Below, piece after piece: positions 51,113 through 59,771 of a stretch of DNA of 64,000 nt. This DNA is from JAXLXE01 sp046328115. Lineage in GTDB: Bacteria > Chloroflexota > UBA6077 > JACCZL01. Numbering within the stretch: the first letter of the stretch is position 1; each line of letters starts with the position of its first letter. The DNA lies in assembly GCA_046328115.1 (NCBI GenBank), contig JAXLXE010000002.1, positions 806,001 through 870,000 on the forward strand. The letters are read 5' to 3'. Position numbers and translations under genes: made by a program. The notes beneath the pieces were generated by a model, which was not told the origin of the DNA, did no database searches, and saw nothing but the letters and a program-made list of their open reading frames with translations.

Positions 51113-52207
51113 TCACGCGGCGATGGTCCCGCCGCCCAGCACGTCCTCGCCGCGGTAGAAGACCACGGACTGGCCCGGCGTGACGGCGCGCTGCGGCTCG
51201 TCGAAGGTAACCACCGCACTCCCATCGACATCCGAGACGACCGTGCAGGGAGCCGGCTCGGCGCGGTAGCGGATGCGCGCATGGGTGCGAACTGGCCCAT
51301 CTGGCTGTCCAATGCCCACCCAGTTCACCTCCTCCAGCGGACAATCGCGCCGGGCAAGCTCGGCCAGCGTGCCGACAGTCACCGTGTTCGTGGCCCCGTC
51401 CAGGCCGGTCACGTACATCGGCTCTTTGAAGGCCAGTCCTAGCCCGCGGCGCTGGCCGATGGTGTGAAAGGCCACACCCTGGTGGGTACCCAGCCGCTCG
51501 CCAGCCGCGTTGACGATGGGCCCCTCGCGCAGAGAGCCCGGCGCGTGACGCTCCATGAACTCAGAATAGCGCTTGTACGGCACGAAGCAGATGTCCTGGC
51601 TCTCTGGTTTGTTGGCGACCGGCAGCTTCCACTCCGCGGCAAGCCGCCGCGTGTCGTCCTTGCTCAGCTCGCCCAACGGGAACAGCGCGCGGGCCAGCCG
51701 ATCCTGGGTCATGACGTAGAGCACGTAGGATTGGTCCTTGGAGACATCCGCGGACTTGCGCAGCACCCAGCGGCCGGAGGCCTCATCCCGGTAGACGCGG
51801 GCATAGTGCCCAGTTGCCACGTAGTCCGCCCCCAGTAAGTCCGCCTTCGCCAGCAACGCGTCGAACTTGATGAACTGGTTGCACCGGATGCACGGGTTGG
51901 GCGTTCGGCCACGCTGATACTCGCGGACGAAGTCGCGCACCACCTGCTCCTCGAACGTCTCGCGAAAATTGACCACGTAGTAAGGGATGCCCAGACGGTT
52001 GGCCACCCGTCGCGCGTCCTCCACCGCGCCCAGCGCGCAGCAGGCATCCTCGCGCATCTGCTCGGGCACGTCCGCCAGCTCCGGCCAGAGATTGAGCGTA
52101 ACGCCAATGACGTCATACCCCTGCTCCACGAGCAGGCCGGCGGTGACGGAGCTATCCACCCCGCCACTCATGCCCACGATGACGCGCTTCCTGGCTGACA
52201 TGACCAT
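51113..52207 (-). CDS. mnmA: tRNA-specific 2-thiouridylase
   Basis: A 364-residue MnmA that thiolates uridine-34 of Lys, Glu and Gln tRNAs. It has the PP-loop GMSGGVDSS (12-20), the sulfur-carrying Cys in TPNPCIRCNQFIKF and the second Cys in SQDICFVPY, and the C-terminal beta-barrel with SGATNTV-like DGATNTVTVG and the FYRGEDVLGGG end. The ATG at 52207 is chosen over one two codons later. It is first of an mnmA-larE-moaE run, all three enzymes handling activated sulfur. It is divergent from the SDR gene. Confidence 0.95.
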   Translation of the reverse strand: MVMSARKRVIVGMSGGVDSSVTAGLLVEQGYDVIGVTLNLWPELADVPEQMREDACCALGAVEDARRVANRLGIPYYVVNFRETFEEQVVRDFVREYQRGRTPNPCIRCNQFIKFDALLAKADLLGADYVATGHYARVYRDEASGRWVLRKSADVSKDQSYVLYVMTQDRLARALFPLGELSKDDTRRLAAEWKLPVANKPESQDICFVPYKRYSEFMERHAPGSLREGPIVNAAGERLGTHQGVAFHTIGQRRGLGLAFKEPMYVTGLDGATNTVTVGTLAELARRDCPLEEVNWVGIGQPDGPVRTHARIRYRAEPAPCTVVSDVDGSAVVTFDEPQRAVTPGQSVVFYRGEDVLGGGTIAA

Positions 52208-52324
52208 CGAAATCTCGCAAAAAGTGTACACACCAGCCACGACCGCTAGACCGAATGGGTGCGTACTCGCACCCGAGGCGCGGCCACGATATGCTTGGGC
52301 AACTCGTGCCAAGAGGAGTCTGGC

Positions 52325-53110
52325 GTGCGTCTGGAGAACCGTGTAGCGATCATCACCGGGGGTGCGCGGGGGATCGGCCTGGGCTGCGCGCGGGCGTTCG
52401 TCCGCGAGGGCGCAAGGGTCGTGCTGGGCGATCGAGACGGTGCGCAGCTCGCCGTGGCCGTGACCGAGCTCGACGAGGAGCGGGCGGCATCGGTCACGAT
52501 CGACGTCACAAGCGCGGCCGACGCGGAACGGCTGGTCCAGAAGGCGCTGGACACGTGGGGCCGGCTGGACGTGGTGGTGAACAGCGCGGGCATCAGTTCG
52601 CCCAGCACGTCGCTGGAGGAGACGGAGGAGACGTGGCGTCGCGTGATCGACGTGAACCTGACGGGCACGTTCTTCGTGTGCCAGGCGGCGGCGCGGGCGA
52701 TGATGAAGCAGGGCTCCGGCAGCATCATCAACCTGGCCTCGATGTACGGTAAGCGGGCGGTGCCGAACCGGGCGGCGTACGTATCATCAAAGTTCGCGGT
52801 GGTAGGCCTCACGGAGAGCCTCGCGATTGAGTGGGCACCGACGGTGCGCGTGAACGCGCTGGCACCAGGCTACACGGACACGGAGCTGTTCAGAGTCAAT
52901 CAACAGCGGGGCGGCACAGACCCCAACGCGTTGGTGGCGCTGACGCCGATGGGCCGGCTGGGAAGGCCTGCAGACATCGGCGAGGCCGCGCTCTTCCTGG
53001 CCTCAGACGAGGCGAGCTGGGTCACCGGACACACGCTGGTGGTGGACGGCGGCTGGACTGCGCGGGGAGCGGAGCTTCGAATCGACCGCCCGGGCTATCC
53101 GCGAGTCTGA
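52325..53110 (+). CDS. Short-chain dehydrogenase/reductase (SDR)
   Basis: A 261-residue classical SDR. It has TGGARGIGLGCARAF (cofactor site), VVNSAGIS, the catalytic Ser in NLASMYG and YVSSK for Tyr-Lys. The C-terminal GHTLVVDGGWT is standard. The GTG at 52325 has AGGAG 7 nt upstream. A second SDR of the same type is encoded at 55933. The substrate is unknown. Confidence 0.92.
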   Translation: MRLENRVAIITGGARGIGLGCARAFVREGARVVLGDRDGAQLAVAVTELDEERAASVTIDVTSAADAERLVQKALDTWGRLDVVVNSAGISSPSTSLEETEETWRRVIDVNLTGTFFVCQAAARAMMKQGSGSIINLASMYGKRAVPNRAAYVSSKFAVVGLTESLAIEWAPTVRVNALAPGYTDTELFRVNQQRGGTDPNALVALTPMGRLGRPADIGEAALFLASDEASWVTGHTLVVDGGWTARGAELRIDRPGYPRV

Positions 53111-53168
53111 GAGGGGCTCAGGCCCCCCAAGCACATTCGGGGTGTCCGTCGCACCTCAAAGCTCGCAG

Positions 53169-53348
53169 TCACCACGCCCACTCGAGACGGTCGAAATCCG
53201 TGGCGGGCCCGGAGTCCGAATCGAGCAATGTGTCGTGGCCACGGTCGTGCATGGCTCGAAACGCCTCGTCCCAACCCTCGCGCGGAGACGCTGCACGGCG
53301 AGACGGGAGCTGGTTGTCGGGTGGCCTACTCTCTAGAGTCCCATCCAT
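53169..53348 (-). CDS. Small MazE-like antitoxin-type protein (orphan)
   Basis: A 59-residue protein found by reading the minus strand. The C-terminal stretch REGWDEAFRAMHDRGHDTLL then DFDRLEWAW matches the toxin-binding tail of MazE-type antitoxins (GWDEAF...DELL...EWEW). The N-terminal DNA-binding part is short. The ATG at 53348 has AAGGG upstream. Beyond its stop, no complete toxin is found before the SDR gene: an overlapping frame beginning GTG GTG ACT reads only about 26 codons. It is an orphan or a remnant. Confidence 0.6.
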   Translation of the reverse strand: MDGTLESRPPDNQLPSRRAASPREGWDEAFRAMHDRGHDTLLDSDSGPATDFDRLEWAW

Positions 53349-53392
53349 TCTGGTGCCCTTCGCGAAACAAGACGGGTGAGATAACGCTAGGG

Positions 53393-54385
53393 TCAGGCGT
53401 TGGTCCGCTCGTTCTCCAGGTCTGAGTCCACCATCATCTGGACGAGCTGCTCGAAGCTGACCTCGGGCACCCAGCCGAGGACCGTGCGCGCCTTGGTGGG
53501 GTCCGCCAGGAGGAAATCCACCTCCGCCGGTCGGAACAGGTCCGTGCTGACCTCCACGTAGTCACGCCAGTTCAGACCCACGTGGGCAAAGGCGGCCTCC
53601 GCGAAGTCGCGGACACTGTGGGTATGCCCGGTGCCCACCACGTAGTCATCTGCTTCGTGGTGCTGGAGCATCAGGTGCATCGCGCGGACGTAGTCTCCGG
53701 CGTAGCCCCAGTCGCGCTTGGACTCGATGTTGCCGAGCGTGAGCTTGGTGTCTAGCCCCATCTTGATCCGTGCCACGGCGCGGGAGATCTTGCGGGTCAC
53801 GAACTCGGGTCCGCGCCGAGGCCCCTCGTGGTTGAAGAGGATGCCGGAGCAAGCGAACATGCCGTAGCTCTCGCGGTAGTTGACGGTGGTGTAGTGGGCG
53901 AACGCCTTGGCCACACCGTAGGGGCTGCGGGGGTAGAAGCGGGTGCGCTCGCTCTGGGGGACCTCCTGGACGAGGCCGTACATCTCGCTGCTGGAGGCTT
54001 GATAGAATTTGATGCCGGGGCTGCCGTGGCCGCTGATGCGGGCGCCCTGGACGGTCCGAATGGCCTCGAGCATGCGCAGCGCGCCGAGCCCTGTGACGTT
54101 GCCGGTGAGCTCAGGTTGGCTCCAGGAGAGCGCGACGAAGCTCATGGCTGCCAGGTTGTAGACCTCGTCTGGCTTACACCGATTGAGCACGCTGATCAGC
54201 GAGACCTGATCGGTAAGGTCACCCTCTACGAGTGTGACCGCGGGAACCTCCCGCTGCACGATGGCGGCCTTGGGATTGTGCTGGCCGCGCATGAGTCCAT
54301 AGACCTCGTACCCCAGCCCCAGCAGATGCTCCGCCAGGTGCCGTCCGTCCTGCCCCGTGATGCCGGTGATCAATGCTCGCGTCAT
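53393..54385 (-). CDS. gmd: GDP-mannose 4,6-dehydratase
   Basis: A 330-residue extended SDR that converts GDP-mannose to GDP-4-keto-6-deoxymannose, the precursor of GDP-fucose, GDP-rhamnose and perosamine. The NADP site is LITGITGQDGRHLAEHLL (4-21), followed by the SSSEMYG loop and the catalytic YGVAKAF. The GPRRGPEFVTRKI, DWGYAGDYVRAM and VGTGHTHSVRDF blocks are specific for GMD. It supplies activated deoxy sugar to the glycan genes nearby, although no reductase partner is adjacent. Confidence 0.95.
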   Translation of the reverse strand: MTRALITGITGQDGRHLAEHLLGLGYEVYGLMRGQHNPKAAIVQREVPAVTLVEGDLTDQVSLISVLNRCKPDEVYNLAAMSFVALSWSQPELTGNVTGLGALRMLEAIRTVQGARISGHGSPGIKFYQASSSEMYGLVQEVPQSERTRFYPRSPYGVAKAFAHYTTVNYRESYGMFACSGILFNHEGPRRGPEFVTRKISRAVARIKMGLDTKLTLGNIESKRDWGYAGDYVRAMHLMLQHHEADDYVVGTGHTHSVRDFAEAAFAHVGLNWRDYVEVSTDLFRPAEVDFLLADPTKARTVLGWVPEVSFEQLVQMMVDSDLENERTNA

Positions 54386-54507
54386 AGTGTCCTAGCGATC
54401 TTCCCAGATTAGGCGTGAAGCATAGTCGCTGATCTTCCCAACCACCAAGTGCCCACCCGTGCGCTAAGCTTCTGGCGCCAATCGCGCCGCGCTGGAGGGT
54501 CTGACGA

Positions 54508-55914
54508 ATGTGGCGGAGCGCCTACGGACTGCCGATCTCGACCGCGTCCAGCGAGGCCGGTACCGCGTACGACACGGGGGTTCACGGCCTGCTGTCATGG
54601 GATCGCGAGGCGGCGGCGCAGTTCGAGCGCGCCGCGGAGCTTGATCCGAGTCTGGCCGTGGCACACGCCGCTCGAGCGGCCTGCCACTTCATGGCCGAGG
54701 AGGGGGTGGAGGCCAAAGCAGCCATGGAGCGAGCTGCAAGGACCACCTCCCAGGGCACGCCGTACGAAGTGAGCCACGTGAACGCGCTGGCGCTGTGGAT
54801 GTCCGGCGACGCCGTGGCGGCCGAGCGGGCGATGCGCGAGCACCTGGCGGAGTATCCCCGCGACATTGTGATCCTGCAGCGCCTGTTCTTCATCTACTTC
54901 TGGCAGGGCCGATCCGCGGACCTGCTAGGGACGACGCAGCCTGCGCTGAGTGTGCTGCCCAGCGACGGGTTCATCCAGGGGCTGCACGCGTTCAGCCTGC
55001 ACGAGACGGGCAGCATCGACGAGTCGCTCCGATACGGGCACGCGGCGCTGGATCTAAACCCCAGCGACGCCTGGGCGGTGCACGCGGTGGCGCATGCCTA
55101 CTACGAGTGTGGCGACGCTTCCAACGGCGCCGCTTTTCTGCCCACCGCGGTGGCGCACTGCCCGCAGCTTGGCTACTTCCGCACCCACCTCTTCTGGCAC
55201 CTGGCGCTGTTCGAGCTCGCCGCGGGCCGCGAAAAGCGGGTGTGGGACCTCTATCGCCACGCGATTCGCGGCACACGCTCCACGTATCGGGCGGAGCTTG
55301 ACGACGCGATTGGCCTGCTCTGGCGGCTGGACCTGACGGGCCAGGACACTGCTGGACGGTGGGGCGAGATCGCGGAGATCGCTCGTGAGCGGATCCAACG
55401 GCCAAACCTGGTGTACCACGAGTTGATGCTGGCTATGGCACTCGCCGCGGCGAACGATGACGCCGGCCTGAGCGTGCAACGCGATCGGATGCTTGCGCGC
55501 GCCGCCAGCGCGCCGGTGATGCGCGACGTTGTGCTGCCGCTGCGGGACGGACTGCTGGCGTTCCGCCGCGGCGATTACCAGCGCACAGTGGATCTGCTGG
55601 AGCCGATTCGGGGGCGCATCGCGGAAGTCGGCGGGAGCCACGCCCAGCGGGAGGTGTTCCACGACACGCTCCTGGAGTCGTACCTTCATACGGGCAACGG
55701 TCTCGCCGCGCAGCGACTGCTGCTGGATCGGTTGGAGCACCGTCCGTCCGCGGGCCGGGCCTGGTGTCGGCTGGCGCGAGCGCAGACCGAGACGGATCCC
55801 GACGCGGCAACCGTGAGCGCAGCGCGAGCGATCGCGGCGCTGGAGACCACGGCGGACGCGGCCTGCCGAGACCTGGCCACCGCCCGCGAGATCACCTCGT
55901 CGAACGTGGTCTGA
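54508..55914 (+). CDS. TTC38-like tetratricopeptide-repeat protein
   Basis: A 468-residue helical repeat protein. It starts MWRSAYGLPISTASSEAGTAYDTGVHGLLSWDREA, the N-terminal signature of the TTC38 family, and continues with TPR-like helix pairs (LDPSLAVAHAARAACHF; DAWAVHAVAHAYYECGDASNG). There is no signal peptide. The family has no established function and probably binds proteins. It lies between GDP-mannose dehydratase and an SDR. Confidence 0.88.
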   Translation: MWRSAYGLPISTASSEAGTAYDTGVHGLLSWDREAAAQFERAAELDPSLAVAHAARAACHFMAEEGVEAKAAMERAARTTSQGTPYEVSHVNALALWMSGDAVAAERAMREHLAEYPRDIVILQRLFFIYFWQGRSADLLGTTQPALSVLPSDGFIQGLHAFSLHETGSIDESLRYGHAALDLNPSDAWAVHAVAHAYYECGDASNGAAFLPTAVAHCPQLGYFRTHLFWHLALFELAAGREKRVWDLYRHAIRGTRSTYRAELDDAIGLLWRLDLTGQDTAGRWGEIAEIARERIQRPNLVYHELMLAMALAAANDDAGLSVQRDRMLARAASAPVMRDVVLPLRDGLLAFRRGDYQRTVDLLEPIRGRIAEVGGSHAQREVFHDTLLESYLHTGNGLAAQRLLLDRLEHRPSAGRAWCRLARAQTETDPDAATVSAARAIAALETTADAACRDLATAREITSSNVV

Positions 55915-55932
55915 GATAGGAGCAGGCGAGCA

Positions 55933-56721
55933 ATGGGAGTTCGGCTGGACGGCAAGGTGGCCCTGGTCACGGGCGGCGCGGGTGGCATCGGATCGGCAAC
56001 GGCCGAGTTGTTCCTGGAGGAGGGCGCGTGGGTCGCCATCGTGGACGTGGACGAGATGGCGGTGGCGAAGACGTTCGAGCGGCTCGAGTCGAGCGGCAAC
56101 CGGCTGTTGCCGCTCAGCGGAGACCTGACCAGCGAGGAGGAGGCGGAGCGGATTGTCCGCAAGGCGCTGGACAAGTTCCGGCGGATCGACGTACTGGCGA
56201 ACGTGGCAGCCGTGCGCGACTACGGCCCGGTGACGGAGGTCACGCCCGAGCGCTGGCAGCGGATCCTCGGAGCGAACCTGCTCTCAGCAGCCTACTGCTG
56301 CAAATACGTGATTCCGGAGATGGCCAAGACGGGCGGCGGGAGCATCATCAATGTGTCTTCCGTCAACGCCGTGGCCGGACGCAAGGGCATGGCACTCTAC
56401 GACGCGACCAAAGCGGCGCTGTTGTCGCTGACGCGGTCGATGGCGTGCGACCACGCGGCGCAGAAGGTGCGCGTAAACGCCGTCTGCCCCGGTCTGACGG
56501 CGACGGACTTCCACGTGCGGCGGATCGCGGCGCGCGACGGCGTGGACGAGGACACGGCCCGTACGATCCTGCTGGAGGAGAGCGACCCGGCTCACGTGGG
56601 GTTGATCGGCCGGCCGATCACGCCGCGCGAGATCGCCTACAGCATCCTCTACCTGGCCTCGAACGAATCGGCAGCCGTGACGGGCGCCACGTTCATGATC
56701 GATGGCGGGCTTTCGGTCTAG
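55933..56721 (+). CDS. Short-chain dehydrogenase/reductase (SDR)
   Basis: A 262-residue classical SDR with TGGAGGIGSATAELFL, VLANVAAV, the Ser in NVSSVNAV and YDATKAALL (Tyr-Lys). It ends with GATFMIDGGLSV. It starts 19 nt after the TPR gene and is followed by a PPOX-type flavoprotein and a Gfo/Idh oxidoreductase on the same strand, a small catabolic set. The substrate is unknown. Confidence 0.92.
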   Translation: MGVRLDGKVALVTGGAGGIGSATAELFLEEGAWVAIVDVDEMAVAKTFERLESSGNRLLPLSGDLTSEEEAERIVRKALDKFRRIDVLANVAAVRDYGPVTEVTPERWQRILGANLLSAAYCCKYVIPEMAKTGGGSIINVSSVNAVAGRKGMALYDATKAALLSLTRSMACDHAAQKVRVNAVCPGLTATDFHVRRIAARDGVDEDTARTILLEESDPAHVGLIGRPITPREIAYSILYLASNESAAVTGATFMIDGGLSV

Positions 56722-56780
56722 CGGCAGCTCCGGACGGCGATAATGGGGCTACGGGCCGCGGCGCGGCCGGAGGAGGCAGC

Positions 56781-57416
56781 ATGGTAGTGGCGACGGCGTT
56801 CCGCCAGACGGTGACATCGGTGGCCGAGCTTCGCGAGCTCCTGGGCGAGCCGAGCGAGCGGGCCGTGAAGAAAGAACTGGACCACCTGGACGAGCACTGC
56901 CTGGCCTTCCTGAAGAACGCGCCGTTCCTGCTGATGGGCACATCCAACGCGCGCGGCCAGTGCGACGTCTCGCCGAAGGGAGACGCGCCGGGCTTCGTGC
57001 TTGCGCTGGATGATCGAACCATCGCCATTCCAGACCGCCCGGGCAACAACCGGATCGATGGGCACATCAACGTGCTGGAGAACCCCCACGTGGGGCTGCT
57101 GTTCATGATCCCCAACGTCCAGGAGACGCTGCGGATCAACGGTCGCGCGCGCATCGTTCGGGACGAGGCGCTGCTGCAGCGGCTGAGCGCGCAGGGCAAG
57201 ACGCCGCTGCTGGCTCTGGTGGTGGACGTGGAGCAGGTGTTCCTGCACTGCCCCAAAGCATTCATCCGCTCCAGCCTGTGGGACGCCACGCGCGAGGCCG
57301 GCGAGCGGCCGATCGCCTCGTTCGCCAGGATGCTAATCGACCACGCCGGCCTGGACGGCGACGAAGCATCCGTGCAGGCCGCGCTTGACGAGCGGGTCAA
57401 GACCACGCTGTACTAG
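56781..57416 (+). CDS. MSMEG_1061-type FMN-binding PPOX-fold protein
   Basis: A 211-residue split-barrel flavoprotein. It has AFLKNAPFLLMGTSNARGQCDVSPKGDAPGFV (substrate/FMN region), the phosphate-binding IPDRPGNNRIDGHINVLENPHVGLLF, and LRINGRARI. The combination is characteristic of the MSMEG_1061 group of F420/FMN-dependent PPOX proteins. The ATG at 56781 follows AGGAGG, an ideal SD; a longer in-frame reading from upstream is a shadow of the SDR gene. The activity is unknown. Confidence 0.93.
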   Translation: MVVATAFRQTVTSVAELRELLGEPSERAVKKELDHLDEHCLAFLKNAPFLLMGTSNARGQCDVSPKGDAPGFVLALDDRTIAIPDRPGNNRIDGHINVLENPHVGLLFMIPNVQETLRINGRARIVRDEALLQRLSAQGKTPLLALVVDVEQVFLHCPKAFIRSSLWDATREAGERPIASFARMLIDHAGLDGDEASVQAALDERVKTTLY

Positions 57417-57435
57417 GGACGGACCGGGCAACCTG

Positions 57436-57462
57436 AGAGGCCGTGCGCCACGCGCGGCCTCT
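57436..57462 (+). terminator. Hairpin after the PPOX-fold gene
   Basis: An 8-bp perfect stem AGAGGCCG (57436-57443) with CGGCCTCT (57455-57462) and an 11-nt loop, followed by TCTGCT. It begins 20 nt after the stop. Confidence 0.5.
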
Positions 57463-57563
57463 TCTGCTATGCGGCGCCACGCGGCGACGAACTCAGAGTA
57501 GACTCTGCACGCGCTCGCGACCCTGCGTCACGAGTCGACTGAACGACTGCTAGAGGGCTCGGC

Positions 57564-58685
57564 ATGGCACGGGATTACGGCGTTGCGCTGATCGGCACGG
57601 GATTCATGGGCGGTATCCACGCCCGCGGCCACAACCTGGTTCGCCAGATCTTCCCGGACTCGGCCGGGTTCCCGGTGCTCAAGGTGGTAGCGGACGTCAC
57701 GGAGCAAGACGCCAGCGCGGCTGCCTTCCGCTACAGCATCCCACGCTGGACCACCCGCTGGCAGGACGTGCTGGACGATCCAGAGATCGAGGTGGTGGAC
57801 ATCTGCGCGCCGCCGTTTATGCACAAGCGGATCGCGATAGCGGCGGCTGAGGTGGGCAAGCACATCTACTGCGAGAAGCCGGTGGGCCGCGGCACGGACG
57901 AGCCGGCGGACATCCTGGCGGCGGTGCGCAAGGCCGGCGTGAAGACGGCGGTAGGCCTCAACTACAGGTGGTGTCCCGCGCTGCTCTACGCCAAGGAGCT
58001 ACTTGACGCGAAGCGGCTGGGCGACATCCGGATCGTTCGGGTTTTGTTTTTCGGCGACCAGGACCATCTTTTCGAGGATCGGCAGTGGCGCTGGAGGATG
58101 AGCGCCGAGCACGCCGGCTGGGGAGCGCTGGCGGATATCGGCTCGCACGCGTTCGACATGGCCCGCCACCTGGTGGGCGACCTCACCGAGATCTGCGGAC
58201 GGACGGCGATCGACGTGCGCGAGCGGCCCGACCCGTCGCAGCCGGGCGGCGGCCTGCGCGAGGTGGATAACGACGACACGTTCGCAGCATTGGTGACGTT
58301 TGCCAATGGCGCCACCGGGGTGATCGAGGGCAGCCGCACGGCGGTGGGCAGCCTGGCGCGCTTTGAGGTGGAGATCACCGGCTCGGAAGGCTTCCTGCGG
58401 TGGGACTTCCGCCGAATGAACGAGCTTGAGCTGTTTGTCTACGGCGAGGACCGCCGCGAGGCCGGCATCACCCGCATCCAGACGGGCCCGCACCACAACA
58501 TCCAGGGCAACTTCACCCCATCAACCGGCCACAACATCGGCTACACCGAGATGAAGACGGTGGAGATCAAATCGTTCTTCGACGCGCTGGCCCGCGGCGA
58601 GAACACCTGCCCCAACCTGGACGACTACGTGGCGGTGTCGAAGTACCTGGAAGCGGTGACGAAGGGCGGCTGGGTGAAGGTGTAG
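57564..58685 (+). CDS. Gfo/Idh/MocA-family oxidoreductase
   Basis: A 373-residue NAD(P)-dependent sugar or inositol-type dehydrogenase. It has ALIGTGFMGGIHARGHNLV (7-25) and IYCEKPVGRG, which carries the EKP motif with the catalytic Lys. The DIGSHAFDMARHLVG block and the C-terminal beta-sheet domain are normal. The ATG at 57564 follows 147 nt of mostly non-coding sequence. Context with SDRs and a sulfatase suggests carbohydrate breakdown, but the substrate is unproven. Confidence 0.92.
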   Translation: MARDYGVALIGTGFMGGIHARGHNLVRQIFPDSAGFPVLKVVADVTEQDASAAAFRYSIPRWTTRWQDVLDDPEIEVVDICAPPFMHKRIAIAAAEVGKHIYCEKPVGRGTDEPADILAAVRKAGVKTAVGLNYRWCPALLYAKELLDAKRLGDIRIVRVLFFGDQDHLFEDRQWRWRMSAEHAGWGALADIGSHAFDMARHLVGDLTEICGRTAIDVRERPDPSQPGGGLREVDNDDTFAALVTFANGATGVIEGSRTAVGSLARFEVEITGSEGFLRWDFRRMNELELFVYGEDRREAGITRIQTGPHHNIQGNFTPSTGHNIGYTEMKTVEIKSFFDALARGENTCPNLDDYVAVSKYLEAVTKGGWVKV

Positions 58686-58728
58686 GCTCGCGTCGATAGC
58701 GTGGTAGGATTTGGGCTGGGACGAAGCC

Positions 58729-58956
58729 GTGACCAGCAGAGCTGAGCTTCACCGATTCATTGACGCGATACCAGAGACGGCAATTGAGGGCGCCCGCCGC
58801 GCCCTCGAACCGCTGGTGGACGACTTTCTGCTCGCCCTAGCTGAGGCTGAAACGGACGACGAGCCAGAGACGGAGGACGAACGTCGTCAGGTAGCGGAGG
58901 CACGCGCCGACGTGAAAGCCGGCCGCGTCCGCGACTCGGAAACCGAGCGGCGGTGA
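58729..58956 (+). CDS. Antitoxin-like protein with eroded C-terminus
   Basis: A 75-residue protein. ELHRFIDAIPETAIEGARRALEPLVDD and DEPETEDERRQVAEARADVKAGRV are typical of small antitoxins encoded just upstream of RelE-type toxins. The expected C-terminal tail after AGRV is replaced by DSETERR and a stop. The GTG at 58729 is chosen over a TTG six codons earlier. A toxin remnant (58916-59071) overlaps its end in another frame, so an internal deletion seems to have fused antitoxin and toxin sequences. Confidence 0.7.
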   Translation: MTSRAELHRFIDAIPETAIEGARRALEPLVDDFLLALAEAETDDEPETEDERRQVAEARADVKAGRVRDSETERR

Positions 58957-59071
58957 TGACGAGTGGCGACTGCGAGTCGGCGACTGGCGGGTCCGCTTCT
59001 CGGTGGATGACGCGGCGCGAGTGGTCTATGTGCTACGCGTGCTGCCACGTGGACGCGCGTACCGAGATTAG
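58916..59071 (+). pseudogene. RelE-type toxin remnant lacking its N-terminal half
   Basis: The frame from 58916 to the TAG at 59071 reads GDDEWRLRVGDWRVRFSV then VVYVLRVLPRGRAYRD, the C-terminal half of RelE/ParE toxins including the conserved WRLRVGDWRV strand and the RGRAYRD end. A TGA at 58913-58915 and the overlap with the antitoxin frame leave no room for the N-terminal helices, so the toxin is a relic. Confidence 0.75.
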
Positions 59072-59096
59072 CCGCGGCGCCCGGTGGGGGGCAGCG

Positions 59097-59771
59097 TCAC
59101 CCCCGTGCGGCCAGCATCTCCTCCAACTCGGCGACGCTCTTGCCGGTGATCTCGGCCAGTGAGCCGCCGGATTCTAGCCAGCGCTTGACCAGGGGGCCGC
59201 GGGCTTCGGCGGCGAGGCCTCGCTCGATGTAGTCGCCGACGTGGCGAGGCGGGATGATCAAGATGCCGTTGTCGTCGGCGACAACCAGGTCGCCTGGGTG
59301 CACGGAGACGCCGCCGCACTGGACGGGAATGTTCACGCCGCCGCCCTCGCCGCTGCCACGCCGGCCAACGGCCGCGGAGATGTGACGCGACCAGGTGGGC
59401 ATGGCCTGGTCCTCGATCTCCACCACATCGCACACGGCGCCGTCGATGATCACGCCGACGCACCCGGAAAGCTGCGCCGCCAGCGAGGTCATCTCTCCCC
59501 AGCAGGCCCACAAAGACTCGCCGCCCTGGTCAATGATCAGCACGTCGCCAGGCTGGAGCATGGCCAGCGCCGGGCGTGTCATGGTGAGATCGCGCTCCGG
59601 CAGCTTCAACGTGACGGCGGTGCCCACGGCGCGGATCCGCTTGAAGACAGGACGGATGCGGGTATCGGCAAACCCGTCATCCACGTAGTGGCCCAGCGTG
59701 GCCGGCAGGATCTGCTTGTACGCCTCGATGACATCGGCAGCGATCGGTTTCGGATGCGCGTTGACGGTCAC
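59097..59771 (-). CDS. RraA-family protein (aldolase/RNase-E-inhibitor-like)
   Basis: A 224-residue RraA-fold protein. It has LQPGDVLIIDQGG, WACWGEMTSLAAQLSGCVGVIIDGAVCDV and SVHPGDLVVADDNGILIIPP. Class II HMG/CHA aldolases use G-x20-R-D at this loop; here the Arg of DGxxRD is Cys114 (DGAVCD), so the metal-pyruvate chemistry is doubtful. The GTG at 59771 overlaps the M20 stop by one base. It lies downstream of an M20 amidohydrolase gene. Confidence 0.88.
   Translation of the reverse strand: MTVNAHPKPIAADVIEAYKQILPATLGHYVDDGFADTRIRPVFKRIRAVGTAVTLKLPERDLTMTRPALAMLQPGDVLIIDQGGESLWACWGEMTSLAAQLSGCVGVIIDGAVCDVVEIEDQAMPTWSRHISAAVGRRGSGEGGGVNIPVQCGGVSVHPGDLVVADDNGILIIPPRHVGDYIERGLAAEARGPLVKRWLESGGSLAEITGKSVAELEEMLAARG

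Noticed and set aside
53112..53146. GGGGC...GCCCC-type hairpin after the SDR gene
   Set aside because: The stem is only four to five pairs, which is not convincing as a terminator.
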